From contig NZ_JACCKX010000001.1 in assembly GCF_013423955.1 (NCBI RefSeq), forward strand, positions 3,472,001 to 3,536,000: a stretch of 64,000 nucleotides of DNA. The letters are read 5' to 3'. Under the pieces are notes generated by a model. The model saw only the letters and a list, made by a program, of their open reading frames with translations. It was not told the DNA's origin and did no database searches. A program made the position numbers and the translations under genes. Each line of letters starts with the position of its first letter. The stretch's first letter is position 1. Of the stretch, positions 51,853 to 63,950 are shown piece after piece. This stretch comes from Ottowia beijingensis (GTDB taxonomy: Bacteria > Pseudomonadota > Gammaproteobacteria > Burkholderiales > Burkholderiaceae_C).

Positions 51853-51941
51853 TGGGATGATGGCTGCGTGACCACCCCGCTCCAGCGCCATCGCACGGGC
51901 ACCGCGCCATGCGGTGACGGGGCGAGGCGTCGGCACTCCAA

Positions 51942-52042
51942 TAACCATAGCTGCCTGCGCTTTCCGCACAAGGTTTTCAGACGTTTTTCATTTGAAAACA
52001 AGGCGGGACTAGCGCAAGCCACTATCAAAACCATATCTATGC
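51942..52042. repeat. Family A repeat, long form, between smc and zipA
   Basis: aataaccatagctgcctgcgc, an AT-rich centre, and agcgcaagccactatcaaaac. It has the same ends as the copies at 111 and 3983. Confidence 0.8.
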
Positions 52043-52109
52043 CAACCGCAGGCGTGGCCAGCACCACGTTCTTCCCCTTGGCACGGCGCATCTTGGGAGA
52101 GCGTCCAAC

Positions 52110-53192
52110 ATGAGTTCCTTGCAAGTGGGCCTGGCCGTGGCCGGCGGGCTGATTCTGGGCGGCGTGATCGCCTACAACACCTGGAACGCGCGGCGCAACG
52201 AGCCGCGGCAGGCGCAGCCCGAGTCGCAGCCCGCGCCGCTGGTGGCCGAGCGGGTCGAGCCCACCATCGACGGCAGCAGCGGCGCGCCGGCGCCCGAGCG
52301 CGTCGAGCCTGCGTTCGACACCCCGTCGGCCCTGCAGCCGCTGGGCCCGCTGCCCGTGCCCGACAAGCGCCCGCGGCTCGATGCACTGATCGACGTCATC
52401 GCCCCCATCGCGCTGGATGGCCGCGTGGTCTCGGGCGATGCGCTGCTGGCCGCGCTGCCGGCCACCCGCCGCGTCGGCAGCAAGCCCTTCGCCGTCGAGG
52501 CGCAGAACGAGGACAGCGGCGAATGGGAACACCCCATCGCCGGCCAGCGCTACACCGCGCTGCAGGCCGGCGTGCAGCTGGCCAACCGCACCGGCGCGCT
52601 GAACGAGATCGAATACTCCGAATTCGTCATGAAGGCGCAGCGCTATGCCGATGCCGTGGGTGGCGCGCCGGACTTCCCCGACATGCTGCACGAGGTGGCC
52701 CGCGCGCGCGAGCTGGACCAGTTCGCCGGCCAGCACGATGCGCAGCTCGGCTTCACCCTGCGCGCGCGCGGCTCGGCGTGGAGCCCCGGCTTCGTGCACC
52801 AGCAGGCTGCGCGGCTGGGCTTCGTGGCCGGCGTCATCCCGGGCCGCATGGTGCTGCCGTCCAGCGAGCCCGGCCTGCCGCCGGTGCTCGATCTCAGCTT
52901 CGACCCGCAGGCCGCGCTGTCGGAAGACCCGGCGCATTCGGCCATCCAGGAGGTCACGCTCAACCTCGACGTGCCGCAGGTGCACCGCAACGAGCAGCCC
53001 TTCGCGCGCCTGCGCGACGCCGCCTTCGCGCTGGCCGAGGGCATGGGCGGCGTCATCACCGACGACGCCGGCCAGCCCCTGCGCCCCGAGATGATCGACA
53101 CCATCGGCGCCGACCTGGAACGCCTGTACGACACGCTGGACGAGCACGACCTGGCCGCCGGCTCGGCTCAGGCGCGCCGGCTGTTCAGTTGA
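52110..53192 (+). CDS. zipA: Cell division protein ZipA-like, FtsZ-binding C-terminal domain
   Basis: A 360-residue inner-membrane protein. One N-terminal anchor (LQVGLAVAGGLILGGVIAY) is followed by a Pro/Ala/Glu-rich linker. The C-terminal ZipA domain, which tethers FtsZ and stabilises the division ring, follows: RLDALIDVIAPIALDGRVVSG, FVMKAQRYADAVGG, ARARELDQFAGQHDAQLGFTL and FARLRDAAFALAEGMGG. The ATG at 52110 begins the anchor. It lies between smc and ligA, as in related genomes, which supports the assignment despite weak sequence conservation of the family. Confidence 0.92.
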   Translation: MSSLQVGLAVAGGLILGGVIAYNTWNARRNEPRQAQPESQPAPLVAERVEPTIDGSSGAPAPERVEPAFDTPSALQPLGPLPVPDKRPRLDALIDVIAPIALDGRVVSGDALLAALPATRRVGSKPFAVEAQNEDSGEWEHPIAGQRYTALQAGVQLANRTGALNEIEYSEFVMKAQRYADAVGGAPDFPDMLHEVARARELDQFAGQHDAQLGFTLRARGSAWSPGFVHQQAARLGFVAGVIPGRMVLPSSEPGLPPVLDLSFDPQAALSEDPAHSAIQEVTLNLDVPQVHRNEQPFARLRDAAFALAEGMGGVITDDAGQPLRPEMIDTIGADLERLYDTLDEHDLAAGSAQARRLFS

Positions 53193-53338
53193 CAGCCCCT
53201 GAGGCGCTCGCGCGCCTTGCCCCCTTCTCTCGCTGCGCGGGAAGGGGGCAACGCCAGCGGGCGGGCCAAGCCCTTCCACGGCGTTCCTCGCGTGACCTGC
53301 TCCGCGGCGATTGGCTGGGCTGGCTGCGCAGTCCGGTG

Positions 53339-53380
53339 TTGACTCCCTCCCCGCTGGGGAGGGCCGGGGTGGGGCCAGCG
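53339..53380. repeat. Family C palindrome
   Basis: CTCCCTCCCCGCTGGGGAGGG followed by ccggggtggggcc, in the 269-base gap between zipA and ligA. A CCCCCTTCTC/GAAGGGGG hairpin also lies at about 53218-53249 and may terminate zipA. Confidence 0.7.
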
Positions 53381-53461
53381 GCGCTCATCCCGACAGCAGG
53401 CCCGCTGTGATTTCCATGGTCAAATAGCCCTTCCGCGCCCACCCGACAAGCGCATGCAGCT

Positions 53462-56695
<3,234 letters not shown>

Positions 56696-56711
<16 letters not shown>

Positions 56712-56766
56712 CTGCTTGCGCTTGTTGGGCAATGGCTTGAAGCCGTTTGTACCTTGAAGTTGGGGC
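56696..56766. repeat. Family A repeat supplying the ROK kinase stop
   Basis: agtatcaaatggatagctgc, then ttgcgcttgttgggcaatgg and cttgaagccgtttg. The TAG in atagctgc ends the kinase frame. Confidence 0.65.
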
Positions 56767-56892
56767 CGCTTGCGATGTCGCGCAGCCCGGCGTGCTTTAC
56801 ATGACCGGACTACCATGCGGTGGTACGGGCAGCTTCCAGGAAGCGGCTGCCCGGTGTTGAAGCCTTACAGGAGCAGCGGACATGGCGGTTGA

Positions 56893-57332
56893 GTGTTCAT
56901 CTTCCTGACACGGCGCGTGGCGCTGGGTGCGGCCGGTGCCGCACTGGCATTGCTGGGCGGCTGCGTGGTGGTGTCGGCCGAGCCGTACGAGATCGGCGCG
57001 CCGGTGGTCTATTCGGGCGCCGCCTATGCGCCGTACTACGGCAGCGCGTATTACGGGGCGCCGGCGTATTACTACGGCGCGCCGGGCTACTACCCCTACT
57101 GGCGCCCCAGCGTGTCGCTGGGCATCTGGGGCGGCTGGGGTGGCGGGAGCCACTGGCACGGCCGGGGTGACCGCCACTGGCGCGGCAACCCCGGGCGCGG
57201 CGGCAGCCATTGGCAGGGCAACCCGGGCCGCGGTGGCAACCACTGGCAGGGCAACCCCGGTCGCGGGGGCGGCAACTGGGGCGCGGCGGCGGCTTCCGGG
57301 GCGGGCGCGAGGGCGGTGTCCGCCGGCCCTGA
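56893..57332 (+). CDS. Glycine/tyrosine-rich lipoprotein with GNPGRGGxHWQ repeats (frame break near 57283)
   Basis: A surface-type protein of about 146 residues. Start GTG at 56893; a lipoprotein signal ends ALLGGC. The mature part is rich in Tyr, Gly and Pro ([19 protein letters not shown]), then [18 protein letters not shown] and three tandem units of about 12 residues, [22 protein letters not shown] and so on. Adding one G to the GGGG near 57283 gives the tail [16 protein letters not shown] and a stop at 57332; as written the frame runs to 57360. Such outer-membrane low-complexity lipoproteins are widespread and uncharacterised. Confidence 0.75.
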
Positions 57333-57367
57333 GTGCGCGACGGCCGCGCATGCCCGATGATCGCGGC

Positions 57368-57904
57368 ATGGCCATTCACGACATCCTGAAAATGGGCGAC
57401 GCGCGCCTGCTGCGCGTGGCGCAGCCGGTGCGCGCTTTCGACACCGACAAACTGCACCTGCTGGTGCGCGACATGTTCGAGACCATGCACGCCGCCAATG
57501 GCGCCGGTCTCGCGGCGCCGCAGATCGGCGTCGACCTGCAGCTGGTGATCTTCGGCACGGGCGCCATGAACCCGCGCTACCCCGACGCGCCGCCCGTGCC
57601 GCGCACGGTGCTGTGCAACCCCGTCATCACGCCATTGTCGGACGAGGAAGAGGAGGACTGGGAAGGCTGCCTGTCGGTGCCCGGCCTGCGCGGCGTGGTG
57701 CCGCGCTGGCGGCGCATCCGCTACAGCGGCTTCGACCCCTACGGCGACCCCATCGAGCGCGATGCAGAAGGCTTTCATGCCCGCGTGGTGCAGCACGAGT
57801 GCGACCACCTGATCGGCACGCTGTACCCGATGCGGGTGCGCGACTTCACGCGCTTCGGCTTCACCGAGGTGCTGTTTCCCGGCCTGAACGCCAGCGACGA
57901 CTGA
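57368..57904 (+). CDS. def: Peptide deformylase
   Basis: A 178-residue metalloenzyme that removes the formyl group from new proteins. All three motifs are intact: [21 protein letters not shown] (metal-binding Cys) and QHECDHLIG (two His ligands and the catalytic Glu). The ATG at 57368 begins the family start [15 protein letters not shown]. It is not next to fmt, so it may be one of two deformylases in the genome; that is inference. Confidence 0.96.
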   Translation: MAIHDILKMGDARLLRVAQPVRAFDTDKLHLLVRDMFETMHAANGAGLAAPQIGVDLQLVIFGTGAMNPRYPDAPPVPRTVLCNPVITPLSDEEEEDWEGCLSVPGLRGVVPRWRRIRYSGFDPYGDPIERDAEGFHARVVQHECDHLIGTLYPMRVRDFTRFGFTEVLFPGLNASDD

Positions 57905-57932
57905 CCGCCGCCGCGCGTGCTATCGGCGCGCC

Positions 57933-57955
57933 CAAAAAGGGCCCTTGCGGGCCCT
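57933..57955 (-). terminator. Terminator of the C40 peptidase gene
   Basis: On the minus strand AGGGCCC-gcaa-GGGCCCT is followed by TTTTGGG. It is about 40 bases past the peptidase stop and may also slow transcription leaving def. Confidence 0.65.
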
Positions 57956-57996
57956 GTACCTTTGGAGGAGGTAAAACCTGTCGAGGCGTCGACGCC

Positions 57997-58673
57997 TCAG
58001 ATGCTTTCGCCGCCCTGCGGCAGGTCGGCCAGTGTGCTGGCGGCTTTCGGTTTGCCGAAGCTGCCGCCCAGGCGCACCGTGGTGGGTGCGGGCGAGTCGC
58101 GGTCGATCACGCGCGATGCGCTGGAGGGCGCCTGGGCCATCTGGTCGTTGGTCAGCACGCGGCGTGCGCCGTTGAAGCGGGTCTGCCAGTAGCTGATGTT
58201 CATGTTCTCGACGCGCACCTGCGAGCCGGTGCGGGGCGAATGGATGAACTTGCCGTCGCCCATGTAGATGCCCACGTGGCTGTAGGCGCGGCGCATGGTG
58301 TTGAAGAACACCAGGTCGCCCGGCTTCAGCTCGGCCTTTCGATCTTGGCGGTGGCCGCGGCCTGGTCGGCGGCGGTGCGCGGCAGCACCAGGCCCATGGT
58401 CTGCTGGAACATGGCGACCACGAAGCCGCTGCAATCGAAACCCGTCTCGGCCGAGGTGCCGCCCAGGCGGTAGGGCACGCCCAGCGCGCCCATGGCGTTC
58501 TTCATCAGATCGGCGGCGCGGTCGGTGGCCTGGTGGATGGTGTCGCCCAGCCGGGCAACCAGGCCTTTCTGCACCAGCAGTTTCTCGATTTCATCCTGGC
58601 CGGGGGCGGCGTGCGCGGCGGGCAGGGCGGTGGCGGCAAGCAGAGTCAGCGCGGCAAGTTTCTTCTTGGACAT
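57997..58673 (-). CDS. NlpC/P60 (C40) family peptidoglycan peptidase (frame break at about 58338)
   Basis: A secreted cell-wall endopeptidase of about 225 residues. Signal peptide KLAALTLLAATALPAAHA, a short helical segment, then the NlpC/P60 domain: LGVPYRLGGTSAETGFDCSGF (catalytic Cys), LKPGDLVFFN, SHVGIYMGDGKFIHSPRTG (two His). One base is missing near 58338; repair joins AATAKI to ELKPGDLVFF. The C-terminus is a flexible tail. I use the ATG at 58673, which begins the signal peptide. It probably cuts peptide stems during growth or division. Confidence 0.93.
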
Positions 58674-59045
58674 GAACCTGATGTGTGTCGAAGGCTTCGT
58701 CAGCAAAAAATTGGCCTGAAAGCCTGGGAGCACCCGCCGCAGTGAGCCTGTTGCGAACGCTTTCTTATTAATGGCTACCCTGTTCAGGGGAGCTGGCGTA
58801 GTGTAGGACAAGGCGCCGTTCACCTGTCCTTGCAAAACCCGCCGATTATCAAGGGTTTACCTGGAAGATGCCGTTAAAAACACACGCTGATACGTGTTTA
58901 TCACCGATCGCTGATATGGCGCAAAGCCGGTGCGCTGGCAGATGGCACGCGCCGCGGCGGCGCTGCCGGCGTGCGCGGGCCGGTCGCAGTCAGCACAATG
59001 GGCCTGTGGCGGCTGGTGGGCCGCGCAGCATGAAAAGGAGAAAAA
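58674..59045. other. Divergent intergenic region
   Basis: 372 bases between the C40 peptidase and the sugar dehydrogenase. It holds a small hairpin (AAACAC...GTGTTT near 58876-58898) and AT-rich patches that could be promoters. No gene is supported. Confidence 0.5.
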
Positions 59046-60196
59046 TTGCCTTCAAGCCATAACAGACATGCGCAAACAGCTATTAAATTGGTAGTAACCG
59101 GGCTGGCCTTGGGCGGCGTGGGGTGGTCTGCCATGGCGCAGACACCCAAGGCGCAGACCGTGGCCAGCGGCCTGCAGCACCCGTGGGCGGTGGCCTTTCT
59201 GCCCGAGGGGCGCTTTCTGGTGACCGAGCGCCCCGGCCGCATGCGCGTGGTGGAGCCGACGGCAAGCTGCAGCCGCCGCTGCAGGGCCTGCCCGAGGTGA
59301 TGGCCGGCGGGCAGGGCGGCCTGCTGGACGTGATCACCGATGCGGACTTCGCCCGCAACCGCACCGTCTACTTCTGCTTCAGCGAGCCGGGCAAGGGCAC
59401 CAGCAACAGCACGGCGCTGGCGCGGGCGCGCCTGTCGGACGACAGCAAGCGGCTGACCGACGTCAAGGTGATCTTCAGCCAGCAGCCCAAGTACAGCAGC
59501 AGCCTGCACTTCGGCTGCCGCATCGTCGAGCGGCGGGTGGATGGCCAGCCGGATGGCACGCTGTTCATGACGCTGGGCGACCGCTTCTCGCGCCGCGACG
59601 ACGCGCAGACGCTGAACAACCACCACGGCAAGGTGATCCGCGTGGGCAAGGACGGCAGCGTGCCCAAGGACAACCCCTTCGTCGGCCAGGCCGGCGCGCT
59701 GCCCGAGATCTGGAGCTACGGCCACCGCAACGGCCAGGGCGCCACCTGGGGCCCCGATGGGCAACTGTGGATGCACGAGCACGGCGCGCAGGGCGGCGAC
59801 GAGATCAACCTGCCGCAGCCCGGCAGGAACTACGGCTGGCCGCAGATCAGCCACGGCGTGAACTACGGCGGCAGTCCGGTGGGCACGGGCAAGAGCGCCG
59901 CGCCCGGCATGGAGCAGCCGCTGCACCACTGGACGCTCTCCATCGCGCCCTCGGGCATGGCCTTTCTGACCAGCGACCGCTACGGCCCGGCGTGGCAGGG
60001 CAACCTGTTCGTCGGCTCGCTGAAGTTCCAGTACCTGAACCGCATCGAGCTGAAGGACGGCAAGGTGGTGGCCGAGCACAAACTGCTGGAGGACGTGGGT
60101 CAGCGCATGCGCGACGTGCGCCAGGGGCCGGACGGGCTGCTGTACGTGGTGACGGACAGCCCGAACGGGCGGCTGATTCGCGTGCTGCCGCTGTGA
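59046..60196 (+). CDS. PQQ-dependent aldose sugar dehydrogenase (frame break at about 59260)
   Basis: A periplasmic six-bladed propeller enzyme of about 383 residues (YliI/sGDH type) that oxidises sugars with PQQ. Motifs: [85 protein letters not shown] and NYGWPQI. One base is missing near 59260 between MRVVE and DGKLQPPL. The N-terminus before the signal peptide core ([17 protein letters not shown]) is encoded by a family A repeat ([13 protein letters not shown]). The start is therefore the ATTG-type codon region at 59046; the original start may have been replaced. Confidence 0.92.
59047..59096. repeat. Family A half-repeat encoding the start of the sugar dehydrogenase
   Basis: ttcaagccataacagacatg, then cgcaaacagctattaaattg. 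Its translation ([10 protein letters not shown]) parallels the dapE copy ([10 protein letters not shown]) in sequence and frame. Confidence 0.65.
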
Positions 60197-60228
60197 GGGT
60201 GGCGAGGGGGTGAGCGGTGGGGAGCAGG

Positions 60229-60294
60229 CAGATACTCCCCTTGTAGGTAGTCGACAGCGCCCGTGTGATGGGTGCTGGAGATACATACTCCCTT
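60229..60294. repeat. Family G repeat (copy 2)
   Basis: cagatactcccc, a diverged centre (agcgcccgtgtgatgggtgct) and atacatactccc. It has the same ends as 44451-44527, but the central stem is partly lost. Confidence 0.65.
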
Positions 60295-60386
60295 ATATGG
60301 TTCGTACCGTTTGGCGTTCAAGTCAATGACAAATGACCGCGGCTGGCGCCGCATGACAAATGACGAATGCGCCATTTGTCATTGAA

Positions 60387-60620
60387 CCTAGAAACGGCAG
60401 TTGACCGCTTGTCATCCTTGGCTACCCCGCATGAGCACTGACTTTCACGGCTTCGATCACGTTCACCTGTTGGGTGAGCGCGCTATGCGCCCGATCGCGC
60501 CGCGCTGGCCGCGCCATGCGGCGTTGCTCGTCGTTGCAGGCAGTAGCCTGCGGCCTCCTCGCGCCTTGCCTGGCACGCCCAGCACGGCACGCTCGGGCGC
60601 ATCCAACTGCCGTTTCTAGG
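60387..60620. mobile_element. MITE, family E copy 2 (IS1380-like ends)
   Basis: A 234-bp element with the same perfect 17-bp terminal inverted repeats (60387-60403, 60604-60620). It is flanked by its own 5-bp direct repeat TTGAA (60382-60386, 60621-60625). The first 150 bases match copy 1 closely, then a central segment of copy 1 is absent, and the last 60 bases match again. Confidence 0.85.
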
Positions 60621-60665
60621 TTGAAGCGCAGCGAAGTCATTCGTCATTTCGTCATTTCGTCAGGC

Positions 60666-61709
60666 TTACTTGAAGCCCACGCGGTCCAGCATCTGCTGCA
60701 CCTTCACCTGGTTGGCGCCGACGGCGCTGATGGGGATGGTCTCGGCCTTGAACTGGCCGCCGCCCGTCATCGACTTGAGGGCCGGGTTCTCGGTGACCAC
60801 GCCCTTGGCCACGGGCCACTCGTTGTTGCCGTTGGCAAAGTAGTTCTGCGCCGACGGGCTGGCCAGGTATTCGAGGAACTTGATCGCATTCGCCTGGTTC
60901 TTGCTGTGCCGTGCCACCGCCGCGCCGGCGATGTTGACGTGCGTGCCCCAGGTGCTCTGGTTGGGGAACACCACGCCCACCTTCTCGACCACGGCGCGGT
61001 CCTCGGGCTTGTCGGAGCGCATCATGCGCGCCAGGTAGTAGCTGTTGGTCACGCCGATCTGGCATTCGCCGCTGGCCACGGCCTTGATCTGGTCGGTGTC
61101 GCCACCCTTGGGCGAGCGCGCCATGTTGGCCACCAGGCCCTTGAGCCAGGCCTCGGCCTTCTGCGCGCCCAGGTGCTCGGTCACGGCGCCGAACAGACTC
61201 AGGTTGTAGGGGTGCGCGCCGCTGCGGATGCACAGCTTGCCCTTGTGCTTGGGGTCGGCCAGTTCTTCGTAGGTGTCGACGTCTTCGGGCTTGATCTTGA
61301 CCTTGTCGTACACCACCACGCGCGCGCGGGTGGAGAAGCCGAACCACGGAATGCCGCCATCGGCCGCCGGCGTGGCCCGCAGGCTGGCGGGGATGGCGTC
61401 TTCGAGCAGCTTGGACTTCACGGGCAGGAACAGCCCGTCCTGCTCGCCGCGCCACAGGCGGGCCGCGTCCACCAGCAGGATCACGTCGGCCGGCGAGGCG
61501 CTGCCCTCGGCCTTCAGGCGCGCGATGATGCCGGCGTCGTCGGCATCGACGCGGTTGATCTTGATGCCGGTGGCGTTGGTGAAGTCGGCGTACAGCGCCT
61601 CGTCGGTGGAGTAATGGCGGGCCGAGTAGAGGTTCAGCTCCTGCGCCTGCGCGGCGGCGCCCCACACCAGCGACGCCAGCGCGGCGACCGCGACCACTTG
61701 CTTTTTCAT
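60666..61709 (-). CDS. fbpA: Fe(3+) ABC transporter substrate-binding protein
   Basis: A 347-residue periplasmic ferric-iron-binding protein. The signal peptide ends GAAAQA, the mature start is ELNLYSARHYSTDEALYADF, then GIKINRVDADDAGIIARLKAEG and the paired iron-ligand tyrosines in TNSYYLARM. It delivers iron to an FbpBC-type importer, which is not in the window. AAGGA precedes the ATG at 61709 by about eight bases. A Fur-box-like sequence lies just upstream, so it should be repressed when iron is plentiful. Confidence 0.95.
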   Translation of the reverse strand: MKKQVVAVAALASLVWGAAAQAQELNLYSARHYSTDEALYADFTNATGIKINRVDADDAGIIARLKAEGSASPADVILLVDAARLWRGEQDGLFLPVKSKLLEDAIPASLRATPAADGGIPWFGFSTRARVVVYDKVKIKPEDVDTYEELADPKHKGKLCIRSGAHPYNLSLFGAVTEHLGAQKAEAWLKGLVANMARSPKGGDTDQIKAVASGECQIGVTNSYYLARMMRSDKPEDRAVVEKVGVVFPNQSTWGTHVNIAGAAVARHSKNQANAIKFLEYLASPSAQNYFANGNNEWPVAKGVVTENPALKSMTGGGQFKAETIPISAVGANQVKVQQMLDRVGFK

Positions 61710-61759
61710 GCTGTGCATTCCTTGATTGGATGAATTGTGAACGGGTGGATGATAACGTG

Positions 61760-61778
61760 AACAAGAATGGTTCTCAAT
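61760..61778 (-). promoter_or_regulatory. Fur box upstream of fbpA
   Basis: On the minus strand ATTGAGAACCATTCTTGTT, close to the Fur consensus built from inverted ATGATAAT-type hexamers (compare AATGAGAATCATTCTCATT). It is centred about 60 bases before the fbpA start. Confidence 0.7.
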
Positions 61779-61867
61779 CGTCATGCTTGATGCAACGCAA
61801 CAAAAAGTGGCGCGGTTGACACCGCGGGGGCCGTTCGGTGGGGCGGGCGCCGCGGCCGCACCGGCGC

Positions 61868-62006
61868 CGATGACGAATTCAATTCCAGATCAAAGCTGCC
61901 ATATCTCGTCATTCCGGCGCAAGCCGGAATCCAGACGGCGTGTGCGGAGAAACATGGATCCCGGCCTTCGCCGGGATGACGGTGATTGACGCATTGAATT
62001 GGAAAT
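61868..62006. repeat. Family F element (copy 2)
   Basis: cgtcattccggcgcaagccg and tcccggccttcgccgggatg palindromes, with outer flanks attcaattcca and ttgaattgg that are themselves inverted. The flank attcaattcca also precedes the copy at 26671. Confidence 0.75.
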
Positions 62007-62034
62007 GGAAGAAGGCGGTGCCAGCAGCGGTCAT

Positions 62035-62064
62035 AAAAAAGGGCTGATCTTGCGATCAGCCCTT
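62035..62064 (-). terminator. Rho-independent terminator downstream of phasin
   Basis: On the minus strand AAGGGCTGATC-gcaa-GATCAGCCCTT is followed by TTTTATG. It is about 200 bases beyond the phasin stop. Confidence 0.85.
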
Positions 62065-62263
62065 GAAGGGATCCCTGAACCTTGCGGTATCGAAAGGACC
62101 CGAGGAGACAAGCGTATGGTGTCTTCTTGCACCAGAGCAAAACCGACGGGTGGTGTGGGCTTTGCTCTGGCCACTTTGCCGGCTCGGTGAACCGGCAAAG
62201 TGCCTGGGTCAGTTCTGAAGGCCGTGCGGTCTGCAGCTTGTGCGCAGACCGTGGCTTACAGAA
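62065..62263 (-). other. Structured 3' untranslated region of the phasin mRNA
   Basis: Three successive hairpins lie between the phasin stop and the terminator: CGGTCTGC/GCAGACCG (about 62227-62250), CACTTTGCCGG/CCGGCAAAGTG (about 62173-62202) and CAGAGCAAA/TTTGCTCTG (about 62132-62167). No open frame with a ribosome site is seen. It could be a stable 3' UTR or a 3'-derived small RNA; that is inference. Confidence 0.5.
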
Positions 62264-62815
62264 TCAGCGCTTCTTGGCAGCGGCCGAGGCGCTCTTGGCA
62301 GCGTTGGTGGCGCTGGTCGTCACGGCGGCGAAGTTGGCTTCGGCCACGTCGGAAGCCTGCTTGACAGCCTTCTGCACCGACTCGAACGCGTTGTTGGCGG
62401 CGGCCACGGCGCTCTTCATCATGGCGACGGCGGTCTCGGAGCCAGCGGGGGCGTTCTTGGCGGCGTTGTCCACCAGGGCGGCGAACTGGGCCTGGCTCTC
62501 GGCAACCTTGCCTTCGAAAGCCTTGGTGAACTCGGTGCTGGTGCCCGAAGCGATGTCGTACAGATGACGGCTGTAGGCAGCGGCCTTCTCGGCCAGCGGC
62601 TGGAACAGGCTGGCTTGCAGCGCCAGCAGCTCTTGCGCGTCCTTCACGGACAGCATGGCTTGCGTGTGCTGGGCAGACTCGTTCAGGGCGGCCTTGGTGG
62701 CTTGCAGGTTCAGCTCAACCAGCTTTTCCATGCCTTCGAAGGCCTTGGAAGTCAGGCCATACAGGGTTTCCATGTTGGCTTTCTGGGAAGCGACGAGTTG
62801 TTCGGGGGTCAGCAT
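62264..62815 (-). CDS. phaP: Phasin (polyhydroxyalkanoate granule protein)
   Basis: A 183-residue phasin family protein that coats PHA granules. [21 protein letters not shown] is the typical start; the rest is amphipathic helix ([42 protein letters not shown]) and an Ala/Lys-rich tail ending SAAAKKR. AGGAGA lies about eight bases before the ATG. It stands alone with its own strong terminator, as expected for an abundant protein. It indicates that the organism stores PHA. Confidence 0.95.
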   Translation of the reverse strand: MLTPEQLVASQKANMETLYGLTSKAFEGMEKLVELNLQATKAALNESAQHTQAMLSVKDAQELLALQASLFQPLAEKAAAYSRHLYDIASGTSTEFTKAFEGKVAESQAQFAALVDNAAKNAPAGSETAVAMMKSAVAAANNAFESVQKAVKQASDVAEANFAAVTTSATNAAKSASAAAKKR

Positions 62816-63015
62816 AAATATCTCCTGGACAATGGTGGATAGGAACTCGCTTGGATTGCCGCTCCTGAACCACTTCTTATGTTGCAGTGCAGCATGGGAT
62901 GGATTTTAGGGCCTGGGGCGGTGATTGCAAGCCGTTTTGGTGCGGCGCAGCATTTTTAGATGCGGTGTTCTAAATCCGGACAACGCCGTGCAGGCGCGGC
63001 CCGCGCCCGGTTGTC

Positions 63016-63950
63016 ATGAAAGCGTTCTATTCCATCCAGTTCGTGCTGCCGCTGCCGCCGGGGCACCGCTTTCCAATGGGCAAGTACGCGCGCCTGCGCG
63101 ACCGGCTGGCCGCCGAGCGCCCCGAGGTGACACTGGCGCAGGCCGAGCCCGCCAGCGACGCCGATCTGGCGCTCGCGCACACGCCGGCCTACATCGCCGC
63201 CGTGGCGCAGGGCACGCTGGAGGCGCGGGCGCAGCGCGAGATCGGCTTTCCGTGGAGCGAGGCGATGGTGGAGCGCTCGCGCCGCTCGGTGGGTGCCAGC
63301 GTGCAGGCGGCGCGCGTGGCGCAGCACGAGGGCGTGGCGGCCAACATCGCCGGCGGCACGCACCACGCCAGCGCGGCCGCCGGCAGCGGCTACTGCGTGT
63401 TCAACGACGTTGCCGTGGCCGCGCGCCGGCTGCAGCACGATCTGATGGCGGCACAAGGCCTGGCACGCCCGCCGCGCGTGGCGGTGATCGACCTCGACGT
63501 GCACCAGGGCAACGGCACGGCCAGCATCTTTGGTGGCGACGCCAGCGTGTTCACGTTGTCGCTGCACGGCGAGAAGAACTTCCCTTCCGCAAGGTGGCGG
63601 GCGACCTGGACGTGGGCCTGCCCGACGGCACCGGCGACGCGGCGTATCTGGACGCGCTGGATCTGGCGCTGGTCGAGCTGGACAGCCGCTTTCGCCCCGA
63701 TGCCGTGTTCTACCTGGCCGGCGCCGACCCGCACGAGGGCGACCGCCTGGGCCGCCTGAAGCTGACTTACGACGGCCTGCTGGCGCGCGACCGCCGCGTG
63801 TTCGAGTGGGCCTGGGCGCGCCGCCTGCCGCTGGCGCTGAGCATGGGCGGCGGCTACGGCCACGACATCGCCACCACCGTGCAGGTGCAGATGAACACCT
63901 TCGACATCGCCGCCGAATACTGGCGCCGCTGGCAGAATGCAGCGCGATGA
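63016..63950 (+). CDS. Histone-deacetylase-family hydrolase (frame break at about 63585)
   Basis: A zinc-dependent amidohydrolase of about 311 residues of the HDAC/acetoin-utilisation superfamily. Motifs: HRFPMGKYARLRDRL, GGTHHASAAAGSGYCVFND (catalytic His pair), VIDLDVHQGNGTASIF (zinc Asp/His) and, after repair, YLAGADPHEGDRLGRL and LSMGGGYG. One base is missing near 63585; repair joins EKNFP to FRKVAGDLDVGLPDG. It probably deacetylates a small molecule such as a polyamine or an acyl-lysine; the substrate is unknown. Its stop overlaps the ATG of the next gene. Confidence 0.9.

Larger units (their letters stand above)
60197..60665. other. Repeat-filled intergenic region
   Basis: Between the sugar dehydrogenase and fbpA. 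It holds a family G repeat (60229-60294), tandem and inverted atgacaaatgacga runs (60325-60382), the second MITE (60387-60620) and another tcgtcatttcgtcatttcgtc run (60640-60660). No gene is supported. Confidence 0.75.
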
